NCBI GenBank assembly: GCA_028710275.1 | Contig: JAQTUL010000005.1 | Coordinates: 51,659-83,672, forward strand | DNA length: 32,014 nucleotides | Direction of reading: 5' to 3' | From: Candidatus Colwelliibacteriota bacterium | Lineage (GTDB): Bacteria; Patescibacteriota; Minisyncoccia; UBA6257; Colwellbacteraceae | Shown here: positions 1-8,252 of the stretch, piece after piece | How the letters are laid out: every line of letters starts with the position of its first letter | Position numbering within the stretch: the stretch's first letter is position 1 | Program-made: the position numbers and the translations under genes | Notes under the pieces: model-generated | Databases searched by the model: none | Told to the model about the DNA's origin: nothing | The model's input: the letters and a program-made list of their open reading frames with translations, nothing else

Positions 1-271
<271 letters not shown>

Positions 272-281
272 CTATTGGTCT

Positions 282-3110
282 TTAATTGCCCGCGAGTCTA
301 TCTATAGCCTCTCTCATCGAACCAAGCGCTCTGACGACCGAATCTTTGAATGAAGGTGATTTCTCTTTTAGCTGAGGCTCAAACACCTTCACCTCGCGCG
401 TCCTCGTGTCCGAATCGTTATAGCATTGGCAGGCACCAGTAGGGCTAGAACCACAGAGTATCTGATCGTTATTTCTGCAGAAAAGGCTATAAGTAGTGGT
501 CCTATTCGGCATCGGATGCTTATTAGTACCGGCTGTATTTCCTGAAGAGGCGAACGCATTGAGCCATTGATAGCCGACATCCGCCCAGTTTTTCGGATCA
601 CCGGTTCCCTGCACTCCAGGGGTACAACGAAGGATGGTCGAGGTTCCCGAATCGGGAGCGACTGAGGTCCACATTATATCGAGGAACTGGTTCAGAAGAA
701 TCTGGGTTTTAGAAGGAGTGAAGTCGGTTATTATCGGCTTCTGTATAAACCTAACTGTCTGGGAATCAGAATCGGCCGATGAGCATACCGTCTTCGATGA
801 CACTGATTGATTTTCCCCATAGTAACGGCACGACCAGGCTATACATGGTCCGTCGTAATTACATGCTTCGTATGAACAAGTATCACAGTTACAGCTACTG
901 CACGAAGTATGGCAACTAGGCGGTGTTCCGCTGCAACTCTCACTACAGCAAGAATCGCAGTTACAACTGTAATGAACGGTATGTGTCGTTCCGCAGGCAT
1001 GTTGCGTGCAGTGCGCTTCATCGCTCCAATATTCTATACAGCTTGATTGTGAACAATTGCATGAATTTACCGCGGGATATGACGACCTAAGACTATTACA
1101 GCTATCGATGCACCTCTGGTGGTTATTATCGTCGTGAACAGCAAATGTCTGGGCGCTGGAACAAGTGAACTGACTTCTGGTACATTGCAGGGCATACGAC
1201 TGGGTTGAATTAACTCCCGTCAGATGATATGTACCGGAAATAGAATTATTGCCTGAACCGGAACCAGACCAATTAGAGGAAGAATTAGAACAGGAAAGAC
1301 TATAACTCGAAGGGCTTCCTCCGCCGATTATCGACGAACACATATTATTAGCCGTTCCAGACCAGTTTAAGTTTGTATCGGTTATCTGGCCGGGCTGACC
1401 AGGAAGACACTCTCTCGGTGATGCCGTTATCGAGGCAGTGACGGCTGTTGGTCCAGAGTAACATCCGGCCGGATCGTTGACGGTGACGGTCGCCGCAGCC
1501 TGTTTGGTCGTCGCTGGGCTCGCGATATCATGGCAAGTAAGAGCATACGTTGTCGTCGCTACAGGGCAAACAGACCTTGTTCCGCCCGTTCCGACATTAC
1601 CAATCCCTTGGTCTATCGAACAATTCGTCGCTCCAACACTGCTCCAACTGAGCGATGAGCATGATCCTCTTGTTATACTTGAAGGCGTCGCAGTCAGATT
1701 AACGGTGAAGGACGCTGCGCCGCAGGTACCATCACAGTTCGCGGTCGAATAACAGACACCCGATGTCTGCCCCGGAAGATAGGTCTGCAGATTAGTCTCA
1801 CACTGCGCCTTACCGGCAGCGGTCGCTGGATATTCGCTTGATGTCTGTATGCATGATGCCGCAGCCGTCTGACAATAATAGTATTTTTTGGTTATACCTG
1901 ATTCGTATCGGCAGTTATCATAATCGCTGTCGCACTTACCATCCGGATCGAACCATTCGACATAGGTTCCGGGGTTACTGACGCTTTCCCTGGAACAGTT
2001 TCTAACTGTAACTTTAGCTGAACCGGACGCGCTCTTTCCTGAGCCATCAGCCTTTTCGGTACAGGTGAAATTATATGTGGTCGTAGCCGCCGGAGCGACG
2101 GTCTCTGATCCATTGAGACTTATGCTTGTACTCGCCTTTAAGGCAGGGCTTACGGAACATTTTTGCGCTCCGGAACTAGTCCAGGCAACTACTGATGAAT
2201 GATCGGATGATTTATATTGCGGATCGCTGGGCGATATGCACGCCGGTGTCGCGGTCGCGGTAACGCTCGTATCGTCGACTGTTATAGTTATTGAATTAAC
2301 ATCCGGCGGAAGACTTCTATCGCGCCAATACCACCCGCCGCTCTCATGCGCGAGGACCTGATACGGAGAGGTACAGGTTATCGTGTATTTAGTCGTTGTG
2401 GTCGGAGAAACACTCGCTCCTGACTCGTTCGGAAAATTAGCCCCGGCGACCGACGGAGATATAGTACATTCATCCGTTCCGGAAACAGTCCAGGAAAGAG
2501 TCGTCGATTCTCCGGCTTTTATATTGGTTTTTGTCGCATAGAGCGATATCGCCGGATTCGCCGGGCACCTGATAGTGCTCGAATTTATCCTTGTCACCGT
2601 TCCATTAGAACAGCCAGCCTCATAAGGAGGATTTGTCGTATCAACGGAATATCTGTCAGCCTCTACGGCCTGTGTTGGATCATTCGAACCGCAACAAGCC
2701 TTATATATGCCGCCGGATGTGCAGTCACATCTTCCGGCACGCATAAGGGTTGTATCTCCACCTGAATTATATTTATCGGCAGTAGAACATATTCTGTCTC
2801 TTATGAGAGTGAAACTGAAGGCCCAGTCATCTCCCCAGTCACTAGAAAGATCCACTCTCTTTGCATTATATTTTGCCCAAGGCTCCGTGAAATTATTAGC
2901 TTCATATAAACAATCACCTGAAGTTGCCCCCCCTAAAAAAGAACTATCACTGCAAAGACCAACACATGAAGTTCCACAGCCTCCAGAATCTCTTATCGAT
3001 GGACCATTTGCACAGATGACCGTCGTATCAGCCAACGAGATACCGCTCATCAAAAAAGCTCCGAATATCAGAGAAACAATGTAGGTTGAAATCTTTAGAC
3101 GGTTGAACAT
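282..3110 (-). CDS. Large secreted cysteine-rich protein with Ig-like repeats (942 aa)
   Basis: I do not recognise a named family. Residues 1-27 form a Sec signal peptide (hydrophobic run ending near GISLA). About five beta-sandwich-like repeats follow, each with a pattern like LSWSSVGATNCSI and later TTTYALTC, at roughly residues 185-285, 290-375, 470-550, 555-655 and 790-890. Between the fourth and fifth lies a very cysteine-dense stretch with about 20 Cys in about 105 residues (SCNCDSCCSESCSG). Other Cys-rich spacers sit near the N-terminus and at about 375-470. The C-terminus is a short charged helical tail. The start codon lies 1 nt after the stop of the upstream gene, so the two are probably translationally coupled; a strong terminator follows. 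Secretion and disulphide bonding are inferred. A surface adhesin or matrix protein is plausible given the pilus locus upstream. Confidence 0.8.
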   Translation of the reverse strand: MFNRLKISTYIVSLIFGAFLMSGISLADTTVICANGPSIRDSGGCGTSCVGLCSDSSFLGGATSGDCLYEANNFTEPWAKYNAKRVDLSSDWGDDWAFSFTLIRDRICSTADKYNSGGDTTLMRAGRCDCTSGGIYKACCGSNDPTQAVEADRYSVDTTNPPYEAGCSNGTVTRINSSTIRCPANPAISLYATKTNIKAGESTTLSWTVSGTDECTISPSVAGANFPNESGASVSPTTTTKYTITCTSPYQVLAHESGGWYWRDRSLPPDVNSITITVDDTSVTATATPACISPSDPQYKSSDHSSVVAWTSSGAQKCSVSPALKASTSISLNGSETVAPAATTTYNFTCTEKADGSGKSASGSAKVTVRNCSRESVSNPGTYVEWFDPDGKCDSDYDNCRYESGITKKYYYCQTAAASCIQTSSEYPATAAGKAQCETNLQTYLPGQTSGVCYSTANCDGTCGAASFTVNLTATPSSITRGSCSSLSWSSVGATNCSIDQGIGNVGTGGTRSVCPVATTTYALTCHDIASPATTKQAAATVTVNDPAGCYSGPTAVTASITASPRECLPGQPGQITDTNLNWSGTANNMCSSIIGGGSPSSYSLSCSNSSSNWSGSGSGNNSISGTYHLTGVNSTQSYALQCTRSQFTCSSAQTFAVHDDNNHQRCIDSCNSLRSSYPAVNSCNCSQSSCIEYWSDEAHCTQHACGTTHTVHYSCNCDSCCSESCSGTPPSCHTSCSSCNCDTCSYEACNYDGPCIAWSCRYYGENQSVSSKTVCSSADSDSQTVRFIQKPIITDFTPSKTQILLNQFLDIMWTSVAPDSGTSTILRCTPGVQGTGDPKNWADVGYQWLNAFASSGNTAGTNKHPMPNRTTTYSLFCRNNDQILCGSSPTGACQCYNDSDTRTREVKVFEPQLKEKSPSFKDSVVRALGSMREAIDRLAGN

Positions 3111-3111
3111 T

Positions 3112-3816
3112 TTATTTTATGGTCCCAAAGATGGATTTTAGATAAGAACCTGAGTCGTTCGCTGTCACGCTCGGAATAATACTATTCCAATTATCAGAGG
3201 TCTTTATAAGAACATTCCCAACACCATCTATCATCTCGGAAACCACAGGTTTAGCCGATCTAAATTCTCCTATAAGCTGCCCTTTCTCTATACTTGATCC
3301 AAATTTAAGACCATCCGCAAATACAAAATCTCCAGCGATGAAATCTATTCTATGAGCGGGAAGTTTATCGCTTTTTTCGACATCCCAAGGAGAAATATCA
3401 ACTACAGCGATAACTCTATAATTAACGCCACCCTTGGTTTTTAAGTAATGATTACCAACAGAGCCATCAAAAGGAGCAAATAATTTAGTACCGACAGGAA
3501 GATTAAATATTGATCCGGTCAACACTTTGCCGTCCTTACCTATCGCGGGACCACCTAAGTTGCAATAAATTTGTTCCAATAAAAGGCAATCTCCCGCTTT
3601 AGCCGTCGATATTTCGACAGGTTTAGGAACTTCGGCCTGCGTACCACCCACTTGGGGGACATCGGTTCCCGTTGTTCCAGTGATCTCAGGAATATTCGAA
3701 CTCTCTCCCTGTTGGGGAGTCCCTTTTTCTTGTTTGGATATAAATATCACGGCCCCGACCGCGATGATTATTATCACGATGGACGCCGTTATCAGAATCG
3801 TTTTACTTCTGCTCAT
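3112..3816 (-). CDS. Membrane-anchored protein, paralogous family member 1
   Basis: 234 residues: a short basic N-terminus, one membrane helix (about residues 7-27), a Pro/Thr/Gly-rich linker to about 70, then a beta-rich extracellular domain. The core reads FNLPVGTKLFAPFDGSVG and later a turn like IEKGQLIGEF. This looks like the barrel-sandwich fold of M23/lipoyl-type domains, but the HxxxD and HxH metal motifs of M23 peptidases are absent, so a binding or structural role is more likely than catalysis. It resembles the gene at 3985-4734 and, more weakly, those at 5043-5771 and 6576-7316. A TATACT box 11 nt upstream of ATG suggests its own short-leader promoter. It is followed 1 nt later by the cysteine-rich protein gene. 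Confidence 0.75.
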   Translation of the reverse strand: MSRSKTILITASIVIIIIAVGAVIFISKQEKGTPQQGESSNIPEITGTTGTDVPQVGGTQAEVPKPVEISTAKAGDCLLLEQIYCNLGGPAIGKDGKVLTGSIFNLPVGTKLFAPFDGSVGNHYLKTKGGVNYRVIAVVDISPWDVEKSDKLPAHRIDFIAGDFVFADGLKFGSSIEKGQLIGEFRSAKPVVSEMIDGVGNVLIKTSDNWNSIIPSVTANDSGSYLKSIFGTIK

Positions 3817-3827
3817 ATATGTCTTTA

Positions 3828-3833
3828 AGTATA
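3828..3833 (-). promoter_or_regulatory. Candidate -10 box (TATACT) of the two-gene operon 3816-282
   Basis: TATACT on the minus strand, 11 nt before the ATG at 3816, with no Shine-Dalgarno between. It would give a leader of about 4 nt. Confidence 0.4.
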
Positions 3834-3903
3834 GGGCATTAATCGGTCGGCCAAAAGAAAGTTTTACACAGCTAGACCCCTTATTCGCCGGGATTGAAAG
3901 TCA

Positions 3904-3930
3904 AACGCCTACCGGAATACGGTAGGCGTT
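3904..3930 (-). terminator. Hairpin terminator downstream of the 3985-4734 gene
   Basis: A perfect 11-bp stem (AACGCCTACCG and its complement) with a 5-nt loop, 54 nt beyond the stop codon. The following T-tract on the minus strand is weak (GTTTGACTTTC), so termination efficiency is uncertain. Confidence 0.6.
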
Positions 3931-3984
3931 AAAGCTTATAAAGAACTTCACTCAAAACTTACATCACCGTACCTTCGTTGAAAT

Positions 3985-4734
3985 TCAGCAGAGACTGACC
4001 ATTTTTTCCAAATATGCCAGAGCTACTGTTTGATCTTTTATTTTTTCATGCCAAACATCAAAAACCTTTATCACTAGGTCAGCTCTCTCGTTTATAAAAC
4101 CCCCAAACACCACTTCTTCCGAACCGACCGATAGTAGCGGGGCGCCTCTCTTGACCGTTTTCCCGACTTCAACCCCTTCAACCAATATCGGATCTGCACA
4201 GATTATCTGAATACAAGCAACGTCTTTTGAAGACAACCAGCTTCCTGTATGAGGACCGAAGGCGAAAGACTTATAAGTCACACCATCAGAGCTCTTGATA
4301 TAGGAAATAGCAAGACTTCCATCAAATGGAGCATATATCACTGTTCCCTTAGAAACATTGAATACCACTCCGGACATTCTTGCTCCATCCGTTTTTCTTG
4401 TCGGTATCATCGCTGTCTTCCAGCTTTCAGAATCGACTATAAAAGTTTCCTCGGGAATAATAGCCGCTACTTCTGTCTTAACCTCGTTCGGAACCTTCTT
4501 AGCGATATCCGCCTTAATCTCCTCTTTTACTGCTTCGACTTCCTTACTCGTTGTCGTCGCTTCCGGTATTTTGATCTCCTCGGAAGTTTTTGGAACAGAT
4601 TGCTGCGGACCTATGAGTCCCGCCCTATACACTCCAAAAAGAGAGACGATCGCTATCACGAGAACGAAAGCGATGACGAGAAGGACTTTGTTAACCCGAT
4701 GACCTTCGGTTGATCTCTGTTTGTCAGTTCTCAT
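3985..4734 (-). CDS. Membrane-anchored protein, paralogous family member 2
   Basis: 249 residues: basic N-terminus, one membrane helix (about 17-37), an acidic/Lys-rich linker (SKEVEAVKEEIKADIAKK) likely to be helical, then an extracellular beta domain. The motif FNVSKGTVIYAPFDGSLA aligns with FNLPVGTKLFAPFDGSVG of the neighbouring paralogue, and GVEVGKTVKRGAPL resembles the second half of a lipoyl/M23-type barrel sandwich. No M23 metal ligands are present. Unlike most neighbours it has a good Shine-Dalgarno (AAAGGAG, 9 nt from ATG), which fixes the start. It appears monocistronic. Function unknown; a cell-surface or pilus-associated role is inferred only from position. Confidence 0.75.
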   Translation of the reverse strand: MRTDKQRSTEGHRVNKVLLVIAFVLVIAIVSLFGVYRAGLIGPQQSVPKTSEEIKIPEATTTSKEVEAVKEEIKADIAKKVPNEVKTEVAAIIPEETFIVDSESWKTAMIPTRKTDGARMSGVVFNVSKGTVIYAPFDGSLAISYIKSSDGVTYKSFAFGPHTGSWLSSKDVACIQIICADPILVEGVEVGKTVKRGAPLLSVGSEEVVFGGFINERADLVIKVFDVWHEKIKDQTVALAYLEKMVSLC

Positions 4735-4743
4735 CGAGAACCA

Positions 4744-4763
4744 CTCCTTTCTTCCTTATTATA
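4744..4763 (-). promoter_or_regulatory. -10 box and Shine-Dalgarno of the 4734 gene
   Basis: TATAAT at 4763-4758 followed by AAAGGAG at 4750-4744 and the ATG 9 nt further on. This is one of the few clear leadered, SD-led starts in the window. Confidence 0.6.
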
Positions 4764-4879
4764 TTTTTAAAATTTCGTCCGCCTTTACGGATCGTAGCTT
4801 GAACCTACCACAAATTTACTAGAATGGCAAATAGCTAACCTGCTATCTTCCGCTTAACTTCAGGTCAGCTTAAAACATA

Positions 4880-4921
4880 TATTGTCTGCTAAGTGTCCAG
4901 CCGGACACTTGGCAGATAATA
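4880..4921. repeat. 19-bp imperfect inverted repeat
   Basis: Arms TATTGTCTGCTAAGTGTCC and GGACACTTGGCAGATAATA match at 17 of 19 positions around an AGCC loop. There is no T-tract on either side, so it is not an obvious terminator. It could be an operator, an mRNA structure or a small mobile-repeat remnant. Confidence 0.7.
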
Positions 4922-5004
4922 AGCAAATATATCTTTATAAATACATCGCATCCAAATTATCTCCCGTCGTAGATAATTTCAGTCTTAAACCAAGAAATAA
5001 TGAT

Positions 5005-5029
5005 AAAAAAATCCCCCTTTCGGGGGAAT
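5005..5029 (-). terminator. Rho-independent terminator of the 5043-5771 gene
   Basis: On the minus strand ATTCCCCC-GAAA-GGGGGAT is followed by a run of seven T. It lies about 14 nt after the stop codon. Confidence 0.88.
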
Positions 5030-5042
5030 TGAAGCCTGACTG

Positions 5043-5771
5043 CTATAGCTTTAGCATCACTATTTTCCCATCCTTTGTAAGAATATCCTTCATATCAGCA
5101 AGAGTGAAGTCCCCTTCCTTTGATATCGCAAAAGCTATCTGAGCATCCTTTGGGAAGAGCTCTTCGTTCAATTTAGAGCCGCTCTTTATATCGAGTATAG
5201 GTGTTCCCATGGCTATCGATTTGAATATATCATCGATACCAGCCCTGAACACGGACTGACCGGCGAGAAGCGGTCCCGGAACATAAAGAGTGGTTGCTAT
5301 ATCCTCATCCAGATTTTTTGCTCTGAACCACGCATATGCAGGGTCACCGGAGCTCATCCCCCCTTGGGCGAATTTATCAGAATTGGCATAGATTGTCGCT
5401 CCGACCGGAAGTCCGGACATCAGCATAAACTTTATTGGTCTGCCCTCAACGTCTTTTGTTTCGTTCCATATGGAAAGATCGGTCACGTCTTTATCCGGAT
5501 TAAACTGCGGAAGTATAAACTTAAATTTACCCGCTCCCTCGGCATCCAAAAGCATCTTTCTTGCTTCATCAGGAGAGACAAAAACGAATAGGTCAGACAT
5601 ATCCTTTTCACTTTTTATGTCTATCCGGCCTTTTGCCAGGGAGTCCTCAAGCGTCGCTTGCTTAGCTCCTCCAAATATCATATCGGACAGAGGAGATAGG
5701 AATATCGCATAACCGGCCGCGAGAACGGCGATGGTGACAGCGACGATGGTTAATATCGTTTTCTTCTTCAT
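5043..5771 (-). CDS. Membrane-anchored protein, paralogous family member 3
   Basis: 242 residues with an N-terminal membrane helix (about 6-28) and an extracytoplasmic remainder. It aligns along its length with the product of 6576-7316: both have a KGRIDIKSE/SGKIEISSE segment, then FKFILPQF/FKFLLPQF, then GLPVGATIYA/GLTVGTKIYA, then LYVPG, and end in NGKIVMVKR/DGKIVMLKL. The GxxVGTxIYA element also links it to the pair at 3112-4734. No catalytic motif is recognised. An extended -10 (TGATATAAT) ends 9 nt before the ATG with no Shine-Dalgarno, which suggests a leaderless transcript and supports this start. Function unknown. Confidence 0.75.
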   Translation of the reverse strand: MKKKTILTIVAVTIAVLAAGYAIFLSPLSDMIFGGAKQATLEDSLAKGRIDIKSEKDMSDLFVFVSPDEARKMLLDAEGAGKFKFILPQFNPDKDVTDLSIWNETKDVEGRPIKFMLMSGLPVGATIYANSDKFAQGGMSSGDPAYAWFRAKNLDEDIATTLYVPGPLLAGQSVFRAGIDDIFKSIAMGTPILDIKSGSKLNEELFPKDAQIAFAISKEGDFTLADMKDILTKDGKIVMLKL

Positions 5772-5780
5772 TGCAATTAT

Positions 5781-5789
5781 ATTATATCA
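5781..5789 (-). promoter_or_regulatory. Extended -10 promoter of the 5771 gene
   Basis: TGaTATAAT on the minus strand ends 9 nt before the ATG; a second overlapping TATAAT sits 4 nt before it. The arrangement predicts a leaderless or nearly leaderless mRNA. Confidence 0.6.
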
Positions 5790-5824
5790 GAACCAATAGA
5801 ATATTCTCGTGGGGATAAGATATA

Positions 5825-6559
5825 TCATCGGGATATTCTGTCTATTATCTTCTTTCCGTTCGCGGCCCATTTTTTAGCAGTATCGTTTACAAGGTCCGGA
5901 AAAGCTATCAGTATTCTTTTTTGTCCTAGCGGGAGTTTTGGAATCACGCCGATTATCATCGCTTTAAAATCTCTTGTAAGCTCTGACCTGCTCATAAAAT
6001 TTTTATCTCCTATCATCGGTATCTCACTCTTAATTACCGAGAGGCTTTTTTTAAGTCCGATTGACGACGCAAGGGATAACGAAAAATCCACAAGAAAATA
6101 CGCGGATATTATGAGTGATATAGCCACGCTGTATCCTAGCGACAAATAGAGAGCGACTAGTTTCGCAATGAAAGGCTGAATAAACTCCATCGCAAATAAA
6201 GCAGCTAAACCCCAGACTACCGAACAAAACAGGGATATTCTCCCGTTTATATTAAGCGGCTGACCGCTATAACTCCACCACCTAGCGCCAAACATGGATT
6301 CCATTACCACACTGGTAGCATATTCGACCAATGAGAGAAATATTGTTCCAAACGCGAATATTTCCATCGGAGTCGCCCCTGTCGTCCTTACGAAGATAAT
6401 CATAATGAGCGCACCGAAGCCATATATCGAGCAGAACGGTCCGTTCATAAAGCCTCTATTAACCGGCTTACCCTGCCTTATACTTTCAGAAACAACCTCA
6501 AGAAGCCATCCAATAAACGAATAGATGAAAAATGAATAAGCTATCTCCGTTATCGTCAT
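5825..6559 (-). CDS. CmpB-like multi-pass membrane protein (putative ABC-transporter type IV, PF06541-type)
   Basis: 244 residues, mostly hydrophobic, with about five predicted membrane helices in the first 180 residues and a basic cytoplasmic-looking C-terminus. The N-terminal pattern FFIYSFIGWLLEVV, then RGFMNGPFCSIYGFG, then WWSYSGQPLNINGRISLF, is the signature of the family annotated as putative ABC-transporter type IV (CmpB). Its biochemical role is not established; no ATPase or binding protein lies beside it. It sits 16 nt downstream of the 7316 paralogue and probably shares the long pilus transcript. Its presence between members of the membrane-anchored family hints at a shared envelope function, but that is inference. 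Confidence 0.8.
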   Translation of the reverse strand: MTITEIAYSFFIYSFIGWLLEVVSESIRQGKPVNRGFMNGPFCSIYGFGALIMIIFVRTTGATPMEIFAFGTIFLSLVEYATSVVMESMFGARWWSYSGQPLNINGRISLFCSVVWGLAALFAMEFIQPFIAKLVALYLSLGYSVAISLIISAYFLVDFSLSLASSIGLKKSLSVIKSEIPMIGDKNFMSRSELTRDFKAMIIGVIPKLPLGQKRILIAFPDLVNDTAKKWAANGKKIIDRISR

Positions 6560-6575
6560 CTTCAGAAAGGCCGGA

Positions 6576-7316
6576 CTATCTTTTGACCATCACTATCTTT
6601 CCATTCTTGGAAAGGAGAACGTTATCCAGATCCGCAAGATTACGGTCCCCTTTCTTTTCGATGCTTAGGGCAATCTGCGAATCAGGTATTTGAGCAAGAG
6701 TTCTGTCCGTTATAATAGGCATAAGCGGATCGGCTATCGTTATCCGCCTAAGAACTTCATCCAATTTCGATAAGAATATAGAATCAGCCCCTCCTGGAAC
6801 ATATAAGGTAGGCACATACATCACTTTAAACACTCCATCGTAGGTTCCGGGATTTTCAGATATCACCCGCTCCTCAGTCCTAATATATGGAGGATCCGTT
6901 TTTTCTTCATATAATCCGGCGGCAAACCCGTCGATGTCCGCATATATCTTAGTTCCAACAGTAAGCCCCCTTACTGTTATGTATGATATTATTTCGCCCT
7001 CCGTCTCTTTTTCACGTTCGGATATGACCGTTCCTAGACTGATATCGAACTGCGGTAATAGAAATTTAAAGTCCCCCTTGTTATCTTGTTCAGTAAGAAG
7101 ATTTCTCACTTCATCAATGTCTAGATAATCGAAATATCTAGCCCTGTCGGCTTCGGATGATATTTCTATCTTTCCGGACGCAATCGCCTTTCTGACAATC
7201 TCCTTATCTCCGAAACCGATAATGCCTGACATCGGAGATATAATCACAGCCGCCGCGGCAGCGAAGATAAGTATGGCAACCGAAGATATCACGATAATAG
7301 ATCTTCCTTTCTTCAT
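6576..7316 (-). CDS. Membrane-anchored protein, paralogous family member 4
   Basis: 246 residues: Lys-Lys-Gly-Arg start, one membrane helix (about 8-30), then a soluble domain closely resembling the product of 5043-5771 (shared FKFLLPQF, GLTVGTKIYADIDG, LYVPG, NLADLDNVLLSKNGKIVM). Its ATG overlaps the stop codon of the PilX-like gene (ATGA type), so it is translated as part of the minor-pilin cluster. That makes it the member most directly tied to the pilus. No enzyme motif is seen. It could be an assembly or surface-exposed component acting with the minor pilins; this is inference from coupling. Confidence 0.75.
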   Translation of the reverse strand: MKKGRSIIVISSVAILIFAAAAAVIISPMSGIIGFGDKEIVRKAIASGKIEISSEADRARYFDYLDIDEVRNLLTEQDNKGDFKFLLPQFDISLGTVISEREKETEGEIISYITVRGLTVGTKIYADIDGFAAGLYEEKTDPPYIRTEERVISENPGTYDGVFKVMYVPTLYVPGGADSIFLSKLDEVLRRITIADPLMPIITDRTLAQIPDSQIALSIEKKGDRNLADLDNVLLSKNGKIVMVKR

Positions 7317-7738
7317 ATTATTTTTTTATTCAATGTTATCTGCAAGGCTCTCGTGAGTCTTCTCGCGCTATCGGTTCCTATCGACGTCCAAACCATCTGG
7401 TTCGCAGTCTCACTATCCCTTCTAAACTTATACATACCGACCGTCGACCCGCTTATCGATTCTATTCCCTCAAGACTCCAGTCTCCGGTTATATCGTTAT
7501 AACCAGGACACCCAACACTGTTGTAATCGGAATTACCGAATTCATGGAATAGAACACACTCTATGCCCGTATCAGCCGCAAAAAGAGCTGCTCCCGAAAA
7601 ACGAGAATCAGTCACCTGTTTAAGCTCGGTAACGACAAGAAAACTGCTTAAAGTCATAGCTCCTAATATCACTGCAGAGATGATGACGACCAGAAATATC
7701 ATCATCTGTCCCTTTTGGCCGCATAGTCTCTTCATCAT
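7313..7738 (-). CDS. PilX-like minor pilin/pilus assembly protein
   Basis: 141 residues. The N-terminus GQKGQMMIFLVVIISAVILG is followed by TLSSFLVVTELKQ and AALFAADTGIEC, the pattern of PilX-type N-termini (a hydrophobic helix, then AAxxAADTGxE). The canonical pilin cleavage motif with Glu at +5 is not evident, as is usual in PilX-like proteins. C-terminal residues show a small domain with two Cys (ECVLFHEF, VGCPGY). It overlaps the preceding prepilin and the next gene by 4 nt each (ATGA), so it is tightly coupled. Its likely role is in the initiating tip complex of the pilus. Confidence 0.8.
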   Translation of the reverse strand: MMKRLCGQKGQMMIFLVVIISAVILGAMTLSSFLVVTELKQVTDSRFSGAALFAADTGIECVLFHEFGNSDYNSVGCPGYNDITGDWSLEGIESISGSTVGMYKFRRDSETANQMVWTSIGTDSARRLTRALQITLNKKII

Positions 7739-8247
7739 GTCTTATAATATATCAACCTTGCTCCGACAGTTGTCTGAATATTAATGAGGGGGATATCCTT
7801 TCTGGGATCCTTCACGCCGGCAACTATCGTTATCCTTGGAGTGGTTGCCCCGCTGAAATCCGTTATATAGAACATCCCGTTCACTGTAATCCCTTCTGCT
7901 GTCAGAGGACTTCCGTTTTTAGCTATCCTTCCGTCCGCGAACGAGTAGGAAACGTTCTGTCCCTTATAGTTCACAAATGACAGCGTCTGGCTCTGGCCAT
8001 TAGGAATGGTAAAACTAACCCCGGTCCTAACCTCCCTAGTTATCTGTTCGACGACAAGGGCCGTATTATCTATCGCCGCCGATTGAATAGAAACGAATCT
8101 CGCCGACCTCAGGGAACTGACGAATATGGAACCGACTATCGTCACTATTACTGAGAAAACTCCGAGAGCGACCATTGTCTCCATAAGAGTAAATCCCGAC
8201 TGGCTGGATGAGTTGGTTTGTCTGTCAGTTATTATCTGTTGATTCAT
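7735..8247 (-). CDS. Minor prepilin, GspJ/PilW-like
   Basis: The type IV prepilin signature QSGFTLMETMVALGVFS is clear: Gly at -1, Phe at +1, Glu at +5 and a hydrophobic helix. The ORF track begins at a TTG (8262). I prefer ATG at 8247 because GGAG lies 9 nt upstream of it; ATGs at 8256 and 8253, which overlap the stop of the preceding gene, are alternatives. After the helix, the segment with VEQITREVRTG and a beta-rich C-terminus fits PilW/GspJ pseudopilins. PilD would remove the leader; the mature protein probably joins the pilus tip with its three neighbours. Confidence 0.82.
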   Translation of the reverse strand: MNQQIITDRQTNSSSQSGFTLMETMVALGVFSVIVTIVGSIFVSSLRSARFVSIQSAAIDNTALVVEQITREVRTGVSFTIPNGQSQTLSFVNYKGQNVSYSFADGRIAKNGSPLTAEGITVNGMFYITDFSGATTPRITIVAGVKDPRKDIPLINIQTTVGARLIYYKT

Positions 8248-8252
8248 GCTCA

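Larger units (their letters stand above)
4735..5042. other. Intergenic region, no credible gene
   Basis: 308 bases between two minus-strand genes. It holds the promoter of the 4734 gene, a 19-bp imperfect inverted repeat (4880-4921) and the terminator of the 5771 gene (5005-5029). The plus-strand 86-aa ORF starting at 4882 crosses the inverted repeat and terminator and runs into the antisense of a real gene, so I reject it. Confidence 0.6.

Noticed and set aside
1477-3084. Plus-strand ORFs of 91 and 125 aa inside the 942-aa gene
   Set aside because: They are antisense shadows of a gene with a clear signal peptide, repeats and terminator on the other strand.
3112-4734. M23 (LytM) peptidase function for the anchored proteins
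   Set aside because: The APFDG turn is suggestive, but the HxxxD and HxH zinc motifs are missing in all four proteins.
4882-5142. Plus-strand 86-aa ORF
   Set aside because: It spans the inverted repeat and the terminator and ends antisense to the paralogous gene; no start signals.
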